A stretch of 64,000 bases of DNA from Hemibagrus wyckioides (taxonomy: Eukaryota; Chordata; Actinopteri; Siluriformes; Bagridae). The DNA lies in assembly GCF_019097595.1 (NCBI RefSeq), contig NC_080710.1, forward strand, positions 8,433,780 through 8,497,779, read 5' to 3'. Below the pieces are notes generated by a model. That model was not told the origin of the DNA and searched no databases. It saw only the letters and a program-made list of their open reading frames with translations. Positions 40,661 through 64,000 of this stretch are shown here, piece by piece; position 1 is the first letter of the stretch, and each line of letters begins with the position of its first letter. The translations under genes were made by a program, and so were the position numbers.

Positions 40661-43396
40661 TAGGAATGATTTTTGTTTGCTCAGACAAGTCCAGACCTAT
40701 GATAATGCTTGTCGTAAAGTGAAACAGAAAAAGAAACCCTTTTCCTGAATACTCAGGATGGAAACTTTGGGATATTTCTTTAGGCCTATATGAATTTGTG
40801 TCATTGTGTCAAAGATGACATCATGAGTAGTTCTGAACACCATTTCTGTTATTGGTTTAATGGAGCAACATGACAAGAAGGCCGCATTGTTTAGGTGCAT
40901 CTGTTAAGCATGAATAGTCCTGTGTAGCTATTGAATTAACAGTAACATCCTTAGTATTGTGAGTCTTATCAGAAACAGATGGAGTATGCACAGCAGCAGT
41001 TGAAGTTAGAGTCAAGGTCAGGTAGACTGCTCAGAGCAGCTGAAGTCTGGGAGAATCAGTGCATTGTTGAAGCACACTGATAAAAGTTTGGAGTATATCA
41101 ACTTCCCCCAAGGAAGCTAAAGAAAGCTAAAAGATTAGAATAAATAACATGGAAAAGGGATGGTGACTCTGGCATACCTATGATGTTTTGTCAACATGAA
41201 ATGAGAATGTTTCACACTGTGAAATGTTAAAAAAATAAAATAAAAACAAAAACATAATAATGGGGATAAGAGACATACCCCAAAGCTGGGATATGCAAAG
41301 AAAGAATTTCACTGTGCTGTAATGTATTTGTTTTAAAGGTCTTGGTCACCTTTAAAACAAAGGTTTGTTTTAAAGGTCTTGGTTTTTTACATTTTTTTAT
41401 ATATGATTTATATTGAAAGCTGAATAGGAAAGGTACAATGTAAAAGTAGAATATAATGGAGTGTAGAAAAGGCCCAAACTTTTCAAATTAAGGAGTTAGA
41501 TGGATGAAAACAAATCCAAATCCATTGATCACAAATCTCATCCCTACCACCAGGTCCTACAATCCCAGGTCCACCAAGCTGCCACTGCTGGACCCTTAAG
41601 CAAAAGCCTTAACCCTCAGTTGTATAAACAGCCAGAAATGTAAATGGATTGTAGACACTGAGCTTTGGAACTGAAGTTTGTGGTGTTGATGTGATGTTCC
41701 ATGTGAGCACATAGAAATTTGTCCTCAGTGCTGACTACAATAAACCTCATCTCTGCACTCACCCAGTCTGAAGTATTTGTATTTGAAGTACCGAGTTAGT
41801 TTAAGTCTGCTCATTAGACTGAGCTAGTCAGGTCGATGTGGTGATTTCAGTCTGATAGATTAGCTTCAGGAGAATCTCACTGAATTGTATTATTATTATT
41901 ATTTTTTATTATTTTTAACCACAAAACACTTTAAAACAACATTTAAAAAGCAAGACTTCACACAAGCACAGTTTGGTTGTCTATGCATTTATTCAGTACG
42001 TTTTTATACATAATTTGCATCAAAAGTTTATTACGCTTACTCACTTGAATCATTTAAGTTAACATATAACATCCCAGTTTAATATCCTCATAAGGTCAGT
42101 GTAAAGGCTATATTATAAGAGCCATAAATTGAAATTCTCCCATTACGTTACATCAAAGTGCAAAGCAGGAGGTAGAATTTTATAAGCTCTTTTTCAAGTT
42201 GTTTTCAGTGCGAATGAAATTCCAGAATAAATTTTCTTTACAACAATGAACAAGGTGTTCACTGCAAACAGTCCTTGAACTAGTTCTCCAAATATATCCC
42301 TAAATTAGAAGACCCTGCACTGGCATTTAGCATTTTCCTTAAAATAATATTATGCTTGGGGTATGCTAAACATAAAAATGGGTTAAATTCCAATACTGCT
42401 TTAATTACGCCCTTAGTGACCTTCCTCTACCATGTCCATTCAGAACAAACCTCCTCCCTATCTTATGGGACATACTGTATATTACTTGGCTTGGTGAAAT
42501 TTGTCAGACCCCTTGGAGGTCTGAAGGATGGAGTCAACATCCAAGTCCTGATACTGACTTCAGTAACAGAATTTCCCAGAAGGTTTTGCGATCTAAATGC
42601 TAATTGTGATTAGAACAAAGGAAAAATGTCAATTACTATGCGATGAAGATAACTTTTTAAAACATTTTAAAAAATGTATCCAATTTTAGTTTAATATAGA
42701 ACCAACTATCTAAGTTCAATTTGATTATTATGCTAGGTACTTCATCAGCAAACTAGCATAGTGGCAAGCTTATATGACCATATATGGCCACTTACATATA
42801 TGGAAAATTCCTGTACACAGTTCCAAGAAAATTCCTTCGGCTTCATTGTGCTTACAAGTGGACACTTATGTAAAGTAACTTGCGTAAAAACAAGTCAAGA
42901 GGAAGTCGGAAAAAACGTGATGAAAACAGTATTGGGATAGAAGAATCCTACTAATCGAAATGAGTTCTTGAAACTCATCATAAGCCCAATTTCAACATTT
43001 TATTTTAAAATAAGTGCCCTTTATTTCTTATTCTAGTTTACTTTGTAGCTACGCAGTGCATCGAGAGTTTATTCACTTATTGCCAGAGCTTCATCATGTA
43101 TTAACCTCAGCAGCATTCCTCAATCATGCTGACACATAGTTCACATTTTTTTTGTGTCAACAAAAAACAAGGAAAAATCTCACATGCAAAAGAAAAAACG
43201 GAAAAAAGAGCAAATGCTGCACAGTATCAGGAGTCCAATTCAAACAAAAAAAGAGAAAAAGATGCAAATAACCAATATTTCTATTACACTGTGTTACTAA
43301 GTTAAAATAAAAAAAGCATGCACTTAAAAAAAGCCAGTGCATGTTATGTGACTTTTGCTCATAAAGGGAATGATATATAGATTGGGATTGATGAGG

Positions 43397-43438
<42 letters not shown>

Positions 43439-44264
43439 TTTTCTTTATGCAGCACTGTTTGGTATTTTCTAAGGACTGACTGACAGTAGTAAATGTCAAC
43501 GCTCTACATTATGACATTGTCTAGATCAATGGTCAAAAAGAGATGAACTAAATACCAAAGCAAAAAAAAAAATGTCTCATATAAGTAAGACATTGCTTCA
43601 TATAGTGTGATGGCCCTTTGAGATTCACAATCTTTCAGCTAGATCCATAAAAGTCCAGAACAGGGTATAAAACCCATAGAAAGAGTTCAGTGCTTTTACC
43701 AAAACCGAGAAGAGATATGCATACTGTATAAACAGTGCAGATTTTTTTCTGATGGAAGCTTTGTGTGTAGTGACTGGAAGCACTGCGGGAGATATGTCAC
43801 TTCCTCATACTCTCCTTTGACAGTTCTACAGAGTCACAGTGAGCGAGAATGGTGAGTTTGACAAGATGGACAGACAGAGAGGAAGAGGAGGAGGCTGAGA
43901 AAGGCAGAACACCACCGTGTTGTTGAGGCACTGGCAGCCATGGGTCTGGAGTCCGAATTCTATAAAGGGATCTGTCAGCTTTTCAGAGGGGTTTCTCAAA
44001 AGATTTCTTCCATGTTTTCTCAGGGTAGTTAATTAATATTTGTGAGAGGATATGACAGATTTCTAAGTTTCTGAAAAGGTTTTACAGAAAAAGTCAAGAA
44101 TGTCCACCTGTGTAATCCCAAATGATACATTTTCCTCTATTCTTTTTCTGTTAGTCAGCAGTCAAAGTCAGAGATTTTTTTCTCAATTACCACTTCGATT
44201 ACCTCTGATCTCCTTCAGCCAACAACCTCTCCTCCCCTTTGCTTTAAACAAGCCACGCTTTCAC
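40661..44264. other. Intergenic and probable ENTREP3 3' UTR
   Basis: No gene is seen. SINE-tail sequence lies at about 41265-41335 ('agaatttcactgtgctgtaa' also occurs at 59845), and a (GT)n run lies at about 43400-43437. Possible ENTREP3 polyadenylation signals (TTTATT on plus) are at 43020 and 41988. The part nearest 44264 is probably 3' UTR. Confidence 0.4.
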
Positions 44265-55730
<11,466 letters not shown>

Positions 55731-56900
55731 TTTATTTCACAAGACTTTCATAGAAAAATCGGCCAATGTCCAAAAAATGACTGGAAATTACTTTGGCGAT
55801 ATCTCGAGGCGGGTACACCACTGGGAAACTAAATCAGGATGCATCAAATGAGCTGTTCATAAACGCGTAACATTTGTTTGATAATATTTGGTAACGCATT
55901 TACCTCTTGCATATGCGATAACACATTCTACGCTCTCTCTCTCTCTATATATATATATTTATTTATTTATTTTTCCTCATCAGAGTTCTGTAAGTGTTTG
56001 CCCTAGCCCCATCACCACAAGCCTCGCGCTGTCTCTCCGCATCTCGCGCGCTTCCTGCATCCCTCTGCATCCGTGTGCCATTGCGGTAACGGAGGCTTCA
56101 GCAGGCCGCGGTGGAGGTGGAGCTGATCGGCCCTTTCGGATGATCCACTTTGGAGGAAGTGGGAATTGTTGACTTCTCTCCTCCCTGTCTGGAGAACATA
56201 AGCATCCGTCCTCCTACAAGACTCTCGCGCTCTTCCCGGTATCAAGCCGCCTCATTAAGTAAAACCAAAAAAAAAAAGATGTCACCGGGTCGGAAAATGA
56301 GTTCCAACTATATAGAGATTGTGACCAAAGCTCTTTACAATCTATTTGAGGTTTTAGAAGAATTACTCACGTTTAATGCTCGCTCGGACATCGGCTAAAT
56401 CTCTTAAGATTTTTTCTTTTACCGTTTTGTTCTGTGAGTTTTGTATTTTCATTCCCGCAGTCACGCAGACTCCCGTGTCCCTGTCCGGATCCCGGACGTG
56501 GGCATCGGCTGCGCGCTACGTCATCGCCGCCATGCGGACTCATCCGTTTGCTCGCTCGTTTTATAATCACGTACCACTCTGTTCTTTCTCACATTAACAT
56601 CGCCTCAGTCTGTCCAAACGTTACAATGGGCAAATAAACTTTCTTTGGCCAGTTTAATGAACGGCCCCAATCAAAAACCCCGGATGGGCGCGTCATAGCG
56701 CACGCGAGAACTCGTGCGATTTGCTCGATGCGGCACTCGCCTCACTTAGGTGCTGATTCTGCACGAGGGCGGTTGCTTAGCGACGCGCTTCTGGTCGACA
56801 GCCAATGGGGACATAGTAAATGCTGGGCATGCACATCCGTGATGCATTGCGCGATTTATACGAGCCAAGTGGCGTGATAGGCCAGCCAACTAAATGCAGC
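55731..56900 (-). promoter_or_regulatory. ENTREP3 5' region with CpG-rich blocks
   Basis: Upstream of the ENTREP3 start codon, GC and CpG rise in 55980-56240 and 56440-56830, unlike the AT-rich flanks. This suggests a CpG-island promoter with a long 5' UTR. No TATA box is clear. Short open frames here lack recognisable similarity. Confidence 0.5.
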
Positions 56901-57107
56901 ACCTACAGCATGCGCACATTGGTGCGTTTACTACTACTATCTCTGATGTCGTGCAATTGCGTGGGGTGAGCAAAGGGACAGATGTGATAGCTGAAAATAA
57001 TAACTTTTTTACAGGTTAAGAAAAAGAATTACATCCAAGTTCCTGATCGTTTTTCTATTAAAATAAACAAAAACAAACAAAATATAAAACAACCAACCAA
57101 ACAAACC

Positions 57108-57645
57108 ACACTATATTGTCAAACGTTTTGGGACACCCCTCCAAATCATTGAATTAAGGTGTTGTTTTTCAGAGATTGGGCTTGGCCCCTTAGTTCCAGT
57201 GAAAGGAACTCTTAATGCTTCAGCATACCAAGACATTTTGGACAATTTCATGCTCACAACCTTGTGGGAGCAGTTTGGGGATGACCCCTTCCTGTTCCAA
57301 CATGACTGCACACCAGTGCACAAAGAAAGGATATGGATGAGGGAGTTTGGTGTGGAGGAACTTGACTGGCCTGCACAGAGTCCTGACTTCAACCCGATAG
57401 AACACCTTCGGGATGAATTAGAGCGGAGACTGCGAGCCAGACCTTCTCGTCCAACATCAGTGTCTGACCTCACAAATGTGCTTCTAGAGGAATAGTCAAA
57501 AATTCCCATTAACACACTCCTAAACCTTGTGGAAAGCCTTCCCAGAAGAGCTGAAGCTGTTATAGCTGTAAAGGGCAGGCCAACTCCATATTACATTTAT
57601 GTGCATGTAAAGGCAAATGTCCCAAAACCTTTGGCAATATAGTGT
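57108..57645 (+). mobile_element. Deleted Tc1-like transposon, family B
   Basis: The ends 'cactatattgtcaaacgttt' and 'cctttggcaatatagtgta' are inverted. An open frame at 57199-57495 (98 aa) keeps the C-terminal catalytic part of a Tc1 DDE transposase: LFQHDC with one aspartate, then WPAQSPDFNPIEHL and the final glutamate in RDELERR. The N-terminal DNA-binding half and first catalytic aspartate are gone, so it cannot move on its own. Confidence 0.9.
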
Positions 57646-58300
57646 ATGTGGACACCATGCATCCCCTGAACTGTTGCCACAAAAGTTGGAAGCACTCAAT
57701 TGTATATGATGCCTTTGTACGCTGTAGGATTACAGTGTCTCTTTACTGAAACCAATGAGCCCAATCCTGTTCCGGCATGATTAATCTCCTGTGCACAAAG
57801 CAAGCTCCATGGCAACATGATTTGCCAAAGTTGATGTGGAAGAACTCGAGACATGAGGTCAACCTCACTGAACCTGCTGACAACCCCGAGGCCTCCTTAC
57901 CCAACATCAGTACCTGACTAATGCTCTTGTGAGTAATTGAGCAAATCATGACAGGCAAAAATCTAGTGGAAAGTTCTCTCATGAGTGGAAGTTATTATAA
58001 CATCTAAAGGAGTAAATATTGAATCGGAAATTTAAAAATCATACACGAGTATGATGGCAAGTTGTCTACAACCCTTTGGCCATATAGTGAGCATATATAG
58101 TGCCATTTTTAGCCACCAGAATACCTTCATACCATTTTGTCACTGATTTTCAGAAGGTCTGTGGAATTGTACTGGTGGAATGACCATTACCATTCTGCCA
58201 AAATCTATTGCCTCAGTTGGTGTTATGATGATCTTGGGGAATTCCCTCAAATATTCCACTGTAAAATCTTCCATAGGTGTTCAGCTTGGTTGAGATCAGT
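57646..58300. mobile_element. Decayed Tc1-like sequences
   Basis: A diverged Tc1-like copy directly follows the family B element. Traces of transposase include 'gcatgattaatctcctgtgc' at about 57776, and the right end 'ctttggccatatagtg' is at about 58075-58090. A further repeat-like piece ('ggtgttatgatgatcttggg') runs to about 58290. No open frame remains. Confidence 0.55.
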
Positions 58301-59221
58301 GACTATTATTATTATTATTAGGTAATGGGCCTGTAGGTTTGCGCTCTACTGAATGACCAATAATCTCATATAGAAGGCAAAAATGCAACTTTATTGTCAG
58401 CTTTTATACGCAGTGATCCATACAGTCAAAAAGAATACAAAATAGACCGGTTTAACTTGTAATATAACAATTTGGTGAGAGCCACATATGAAAGTCAGAC
58501 ACTTTGGGAATGTAGAAGGATTTCCAGACTCAGAGTTGCAGACTTTGCATATTTTACAGTTTATTCAAAGCAGCTTAAAAGCAGCTATCCAGAAAAAGAA
58601 ATATGTTCTCTGAAATGAATGTGTGTGTGTGTGGGGGGGGGTACTGCTATGAGACTACACAGTGCTGTGCTTTTTTATATGCAAAAAAACAAAAGCAACA
58701 GTTTTCTAAACACCACTTTCTCTCACAAACACTTTTACAACAATACAACCTCACTTGCTTATAACACTCTGTAGTTCATTATGTCCTTTCTGTAGTTCAT
58801 TATGTCCTTCCATTTACCTCAACACTTATTTTCCTATGTTCCCTCCATAATTTGCCCTTCATGTTTCCTCTTAATTCCTGCTAGCAGTGATGTGACGCAA
58901 TTTCCTTTTCACGCCAAAAAATTGCAAATGAAGCTGTTTACAAAACAGAAGCAATAAACTCCAGCAGAAATATGAAAGTGTGCAAATGTAGAATAACTCA
59001 AACCCGACTACAGAGCTGTTGTGATAAGGTAAATAAACCTGTTTACAGTAAACCTTCACAAAAATCCTAAAAAGATATCTTTTATGTAGGGTTTTATCAT
59101 TTAGGTCAGTTTACACATTTTGCTAAATTTCCACAATGTTCTAGACTTAATAATCCATCTGTGTGTAATACTGCTGCATTGTTGGAGTGTGCTGGGTCTG
59201 GAGTGTCTGCTGCTGATGCGA
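58301..59221. other. RAB13 3' UTR and flank
   Basis: This is AT-rich sequence past the RAB13 stop codon, with candidate polyadenylation signals (TTTATT on plus) at 58560-58565. A short G-run lies near 58635. No gene is seen. Confidence 0.4.
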
Positions 59222-62200
59222 TTACAACAAAAGACACTTGGATGGCTTTTTCTCTGGGGTAGTGCTGGTGAGTTTGACTTCACGGCCAGATGCGCCCTGT
59301 GAAAACAAAAAACAAACAAAAAAAATATCTTTCATTAAAACACTTTCCTGAATTGGCTCAGTGCAGCGCCCCTTTATAGTGCTAGTTGTGTTCAGAATCA
59401 AAGAAAATCAAGAGGCTTTTAGTCATATATAGCTGGTCCAGGTCCATGGAGCTACACAGATCACAGAGCTACATAAAACAACAAACAACTACATTAACAC
59501 CGCCCTACATAAACTGCATGGGTGCAAATAGCCCAAGGCAGGAGACAGATGGTTCAAGCCTGACGGTGCCATACACTACAATACAATAATCTAGCAGTTG
59601 AGCAGTGCTGTGCAGTATTGAGCTCTGTAGTTAAATAAAAAAAAAAGGGCAAATATAGTTAAAGATAGTTTTGGAATGAAATGTGTAGCTCAAGTGGTAA
59701 AGGCTCTAGGTTTTTGATCGGAAGATCAGAGTTCAAGCCCCACTGCATGAGCAAAGTCCTCACTGCTCCACGGGTGCTGTATCATGGCTGACCCTGCACT
59801 CTGACCCCAGCTTCCAAAGTTGGGATACGTGAAGAAAGAATTTCACTGTGCTGTAATGTATATGTGACAATAATAAAGGTTTCTTTCTTTTGAATATACC
59901 TTAGTGGCAAAATAATATGAATGATAACTGTACAAGACAATATGGAGCTTGGCAGAAACTCAGAGTATTAAATAATGAATAATAGCACAATAGTGACAAA
60001 GCAAATCTTTTAGCCTACTTCTATATTTTAAAATGGATTTGTATCCATGTTGATGCATTCATCTTTATCATGACAGGAGTGGTCTTATGAGCACTGCCAG
60101 GTGAAGTGAATAACACTGATGATCTCCTCATCATGGCACCTGTTAGTGGGTGGGATATATTAGGCAGCAAGTGAACATTTTGTCTTCAAAGTTGATGTTA
60201 GAAGCAGTAAAAATGGACAAGCGTAAGGATTTGAGTGAGTTTGACCAAAAGGGCCAAATTGTGATGGCTAGACCACTGGATCAGAGCATCTCCAAAACTG
60301 CAGCTCTTGTGGAGTGTTCCCGGTCTGCAGTGGTCAGTATCTATCAAAAGTGGTCCAAGAAAGGAACAGTGGTGAACCGGTGACAGGGTCATGGGCGGCC
60401 AAGGCTCATTGATGCACGTGGAGAGTGAAGGCTGGCCCGTGTGATCCGATCCAACAGACGAGCTACTGTTGCTCAAACTGCTGAAGAACTTAATGCTGGT
60501 TCTGACAGAAAGGTGTCAGAATACACAGTGCATGATGGGTCAGGGCTGTTTTGGCAGCAAAAGGGGAACCAACAGAATATAAGGCAGGTGGTCATAATGT
60601 TATGTCTGATCAGTGTAAACACTATGCTCTTCACATTCAGCAGATCTCGATCCAGTTTAACACCTAGAGTATGTGTGATTATGGTGTGTTCGAAAGTCAC
60701 ACAGCACTCACCACCATCACAACATCAGTCGAGTTAATATCCTTGGGAAGAACGGTGTTGAATCATACAGTAGAAATAGAGAATCAACAGCAAAGTGAAA
60801 AGAAAGGTGGCCTAAAAATATTAATATATGCATCACTGTGCTATCAGTGCAGTTGATCACTTTCACTTGGTATGTCTGAGGGATTTAAGAGGTGACATCA
60901 TCCTCTGCCTCTTTTCAGGCCAAATCACAAAGCATTTTTTTTATTTGCTCTACATACACCAGTTACACTTCTATTTAAACAACATTTCAAAACCACACCC
61001 ACTGTATTACAAAGGTCATTTCTGCCATCGTTTCTTTTTAATTTATTTAACAATCACACTCTGTATACACCGTGAACTTAACCTCATGTCATATTGGTAT
61101 GTGTCCAGAATTACTGTTTTTAAAACTGATTTATTATTAACTAGATAGTCCATTAGTAGTAGTTACTAGGATAAGTGCTGATGAACTGAATCCTTGTGTG
61201 TGATGATTGATTTATGACTAAAACAGTCAACTTGAATGAAAACACTACAAATTTAACCTCAACAGATACTCAAACACATTTTATGTCCCAGGAAAGAATG
61301 ACTGGGTTTAGAATGACTGAATACCAGAAATCCATCCATGTATATGTTTACTTTATTCTGAACATCAGCAACAAGTGAGCTCTGAATAGCTGGAGTTGAG
61401 CGACTGTAACTGGTTCAGCTAACGGCTAATCTAATCTAAGTGTCGTTAAAAGCATACACATGAAACAACACTTGTGTAAGCAAACTCACCTGCTTCATGC
61501 TAGATTTCATCAAGATATCTCGAGCCAGAGCAATGAAGGACTGCAGAGAGAAGGAATGATGAGATGGATGAGAACGCATGATCCTGCACACTTACATGAA
61601 CTCACAGATGATGCTATTTATGATTAATAGTATTTCATTTCTGTTGCTTTATTAATGACAGTATAAATTCATCGGTTGTGTGCTAGGTCGGTTTGCTCAT
61701 AAAAAACATTATGTACTGTCTTACCTCCTCAACATTGATGCTGGACTTTGCACTTGTCTCAAAGAACCGAATCCCATGGTCCTTTGCGAGCTTTCGGACA
61801 AACGACAGTTAGCAGGTGCGTCTGAAATTAAGCTTTAACTAGCAATGACTCATCACACACTCAACTTACCTTCTCGCCCATCTCCTTAGACACCTTTCTC
61901 TTGGCTTCGATGTCACACTTGTTGCCCAGCAGCATCCGACTCACTCCTGCCGATGCATTCTGGGAAAAGCAAGAGGCAGTGATTAATTCCCTCACCTTTG
62001 AGATCATCAGAAAATTAGCCACTGTGCATTTACATGAGAACATAGTAATAAAACCACTCCCATAACAGTGAAGCTCAAACATGTGGCCTCCTGTTAGACT
62101 GGAATAGTAACCACACCACAAATTAAGGAGGCCACCACCTCCTGTGATAACAGTATTTCCATATCGTCACTACATCGCTGTATTTAAACACAGCACCAAA

Positions 62201-63552
62201 TCTTTCTCTCTTACCTCTCTGATACTCTTCATCCAGTTTTGAATGTTCTCAAAGGATTTCTCATCAGTGATGTCGTACACAAGGATGATACCCTGATGTA
62301 GATAATAACACAGAATGAAAAACAAATATCTGTCACATGAATTCATTACAATGAATAAGTTGCCAATCTTTTATCTTTATACTTCCTAAGCTTTTTGATA
62401 TTTGATTTGATTTTTTCCTAAGCGTAATGATACGATATTAAATGATCAATTCATTATATTAGATATTATAAACAATTCCGATCAATGACACTATTAATAC
62501 ATTACATCATATACTATATCGTAAGTCTCTTATTCTAATGATAATTAGAATACGGGTCAGTGTTGTACACACACACTTAAACACAGATAGAGAGCTGCAT
62601 CAATGTTGTTGTCTTTTTCCACTGAAGTCTGTAATACCTTACTGGCTTGCTCTAAATACCAAACACAGTAAACAGAGAGATTGTGGAAGGACTAGGGGCA
62701 TCAACTGCACATTTCCTGTGTACAACTTCACGATATGTGTTCCACCTCACAACAAACATTTTGCTCGGAACACTGCGTCTTACAAAAGTACAAAAAGCCC
62801 TTTGAACAGTGTAACATAAGTACACAACAACCTGTATATCAATATCAAAGGAAAACAGTATCCAAATTACTCCACAATACAGTTAATCTGCTTAATCTTT
62901 TGCTTTTCTCTTTAAGAAATGACAGTACAGTCAGCTGCCTTTTGACACAATGTGTGACTTACAACGCAAGAATGCTGTGATTACTAGTTAAATTAGTCAT
63001 CAAGGAAGTGAGCCCACTGTATTTCTTGAAAATGGAGGTGGCACACAAAGAAAGATCAGTCATTGTAATTATTGTACACAATTTCATTTTATTTTTTCTG
63101 TTCTTTTTTTTGGAAGACAGAATGATTAGCGCTGTTAGTCCACTTATACCAGCTACCCCTGGGTAAGCAATGCAGGTTTTCATACAAACATTAGCTGGAA
63201 CAAATCATCCTTATTGAAATAGATTTGCAAGATAAAACTAAAATATAAGCAAAATGGTTCTCTCGGTACCCTGCCTCTGGACCACCAGGAGGCTGCCATC
63301 TATAAGATGTCTAGATGATATACTCCAACTCTCAGAAGTTAAGGCTCTGGACTATTGATTAAGAGGTCTAGCTGCCACTTTTTGGCCTTGCATTCTAGCT
63401 TTTTTAGAGCTTTTCTAATCCAAAATAAGTGAAGTAAACTTTCATTGTATAGTACATGTGTATGTATATGTGTATAATGCATGTGTGTTACCATAGCTCC
63501 TCTGTAATAAGCTGTAGTGATGGTCTTAAATCTCTCCTGCCCTGCTGTGTCC
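59222..63552 (-). CDS. rab13: Ras-related protein Rab-13 (partial, 5' exons outside window)
   Basis: Six exons are present: 63492-63552, 62215-62292, 61870-61959, 61725-61790, 61490-61540 and 59222-59296. They join in frame. They encode the switch II motif [20 protein letters not shown], then [20 protein letters not shown], the guanine-binding NKCD, ETSAK, and the C-terminal tail ending KCLLL*. The last four residues form a CAAX-type prenylation box. The sequence ASAGV..LLGNKCD.EAKRKV favours RAB13 over RAB8/RAB10. Rab13 is known to direct traffic from recycling membranes to tight junctions and to bind MICAL-L proteins. The first two exons, with the P-loop and switch I, should lie to the right of 64000. 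The last intron (59297-61489) carries a SINE and a Tc1-like copy. Confidence 0.92.
59683..59895 (+). repeat. tRNA-derived SINE
   Basis: The head contains polymerase III promoter-like boxes: A-box-like TAGCTCAAGTGGTAAAGG at about 59686 and B-box-like GAGTTCAAGCCCC at about 59730. A body with 'gctgtatcatggctgaccct' follows, then a tail 'agaatttcactgtgctgtaa' ending in AATAAAGG and TTTC repeats. Truncated copies with the same body or tail lie at 40476 (inverted) and 41265. It lies in the last RAB13 intron. Confidence 0.75.
60080..60620 (+). mobile_element. Deleted Tc1-like transposon, family A copy 3
   Basis: An intact 77-aa frame (60150-60383) carries the transposase N-terminal helix-turn-helix ([16 protein letters not shown], then [13 protein letters not shown]). 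The frame ends at a stop. [22 protein letters not shown] follows in another frame, then the sequence jumps to the C-terminal tail ([11 protein letters not shown]). The right end is 'ttatgtctgatcagtgta'; the left end is decayed. The catalytic core is missing. It lies in the last RAB13 intron. Confidence 0.88.
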
Positions 63553-64000
63553 CTGGGAAATACAGTTAGTACAAATCACTAACATCAGCACATGAGATAC
63601 TTAATCAGAAACTACTAGCAAAGCATTGCATCATATAGACGCAAATAAAATCTTTTAGGTATGACAGCTGGACTCTGTACTATCAGGTCAAGGCACTGTG
63701 GCCTTTACGGCACACTGATCACACAGTAACGTGGTATATTTCTCATCAGACTCAAGAATGTGCATGAGGAAATCTTAGACACCTTAAAACACATTTTATG
63801 CATAAATGCTGTTTCCTGGTTAGGGTCATGATCATACCAGGGGCATAATGAAAATACCTAGCTTTCCAAATGCTTAATAATTCTGAGGGGTTGAGTAAAC
63901 CAAGTGTTAATTATGAAGAAGAATTACAATAGAAAACTGTGCTTAGGTTCCATCAAGCTAAAGACAAAAACTGAGCTCAATAAATCCATACACTATCGAC
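63553..64000. other. RAB13 intron 2, right edge of window
   Basis: This is intronic sequence upstream of the first RAB13 exon in the window. No exon matching the Rab switch I region was found here. Confidence 0.55.

Noticed and set aside
42356..42613. 85-aa plus-strand frame between NBN and ENTREP3
   Set aside because: No family resemblance or exon signals; the interval looks like ENTREP3 3' flank.
59683..59760. Functional tRNA gene
   Set aside because: The A and B box-like sequences are part of a SINE head; no complete cloverleaf or mature 3' end could be drawn.

Overview
The window is nuclear DNA of a teleost fish. The evidence is vertebrate genes split into short exons with GT-AG (and a few GC-AG) introns, many Tc1/mariner-derived fragments, a tRNA-derived SINE, Ty3/Gypsy remnants and long microsatellites. 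The repeat style suggests an ostariophysan, perhaps a catfish, but that is inference. I see no bacterial, organellar or CRISPR features.

Layout, left to right: (1) GTPBP10, minus strand, 662-6701, complete in 10 coding exons; (2) a FAM237-family secreted neuropeptide precursor, plus strand, from 8361, probably FAM237B by position; (3) OSGIN2, plus strand, five coding exons at 15439-20918, probably with a 5' non-coding exon near 10.8-11.0 kb; (4) NBN (nibrin), minus strand, 16 exons at 23469-37002, convergent with OSGIN2; (5) ENTREP3/FAM189B, minus strand, 14 exons at 44265-55730; (6) RAB13, minus strand, last six exons at 59222-63552, with the first exons beyond the right edge. The exon models for GTPBP10, OSGIN2, NBN and ENTREP3 were joined by hand, and every junction keeps the reading frame. 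They predict proteins of 383, 586, 825 and 718 aa.

The genes do not form one pathway. They cover a mitochondrial/nucleolar Obg GTPase, a neurosecretory peptide, an oxidative-stress flavoprotein-like protein, the MRN-complex sensor of DNA breaks, an adaptor for NEDD4-type ubiquitin ligases, and a Rab of junctional membrane traffic. In human their orthologues lie in three blocks (7q21, 8q21, 1q21-22), so this region joins segments that are separate in mammals.

The rest is introns and intergenic DNA with transposon remains: deleted Tc1-like copies of two families (one amplified after an internal deletion, one forming fold-back elements, including a nested insertion 287 bp upstream of the NBN start codon), two Gypsy remnants with a SCAN-like gag, a 22-bp minisatellite in an NBN intron, and microsatellites directly against splice sites. 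I found no convincing undescribed system. The strongest leads are the microsatellite-abutted splice sites, two GC-AG introns in NBN, and the fold-back elements.
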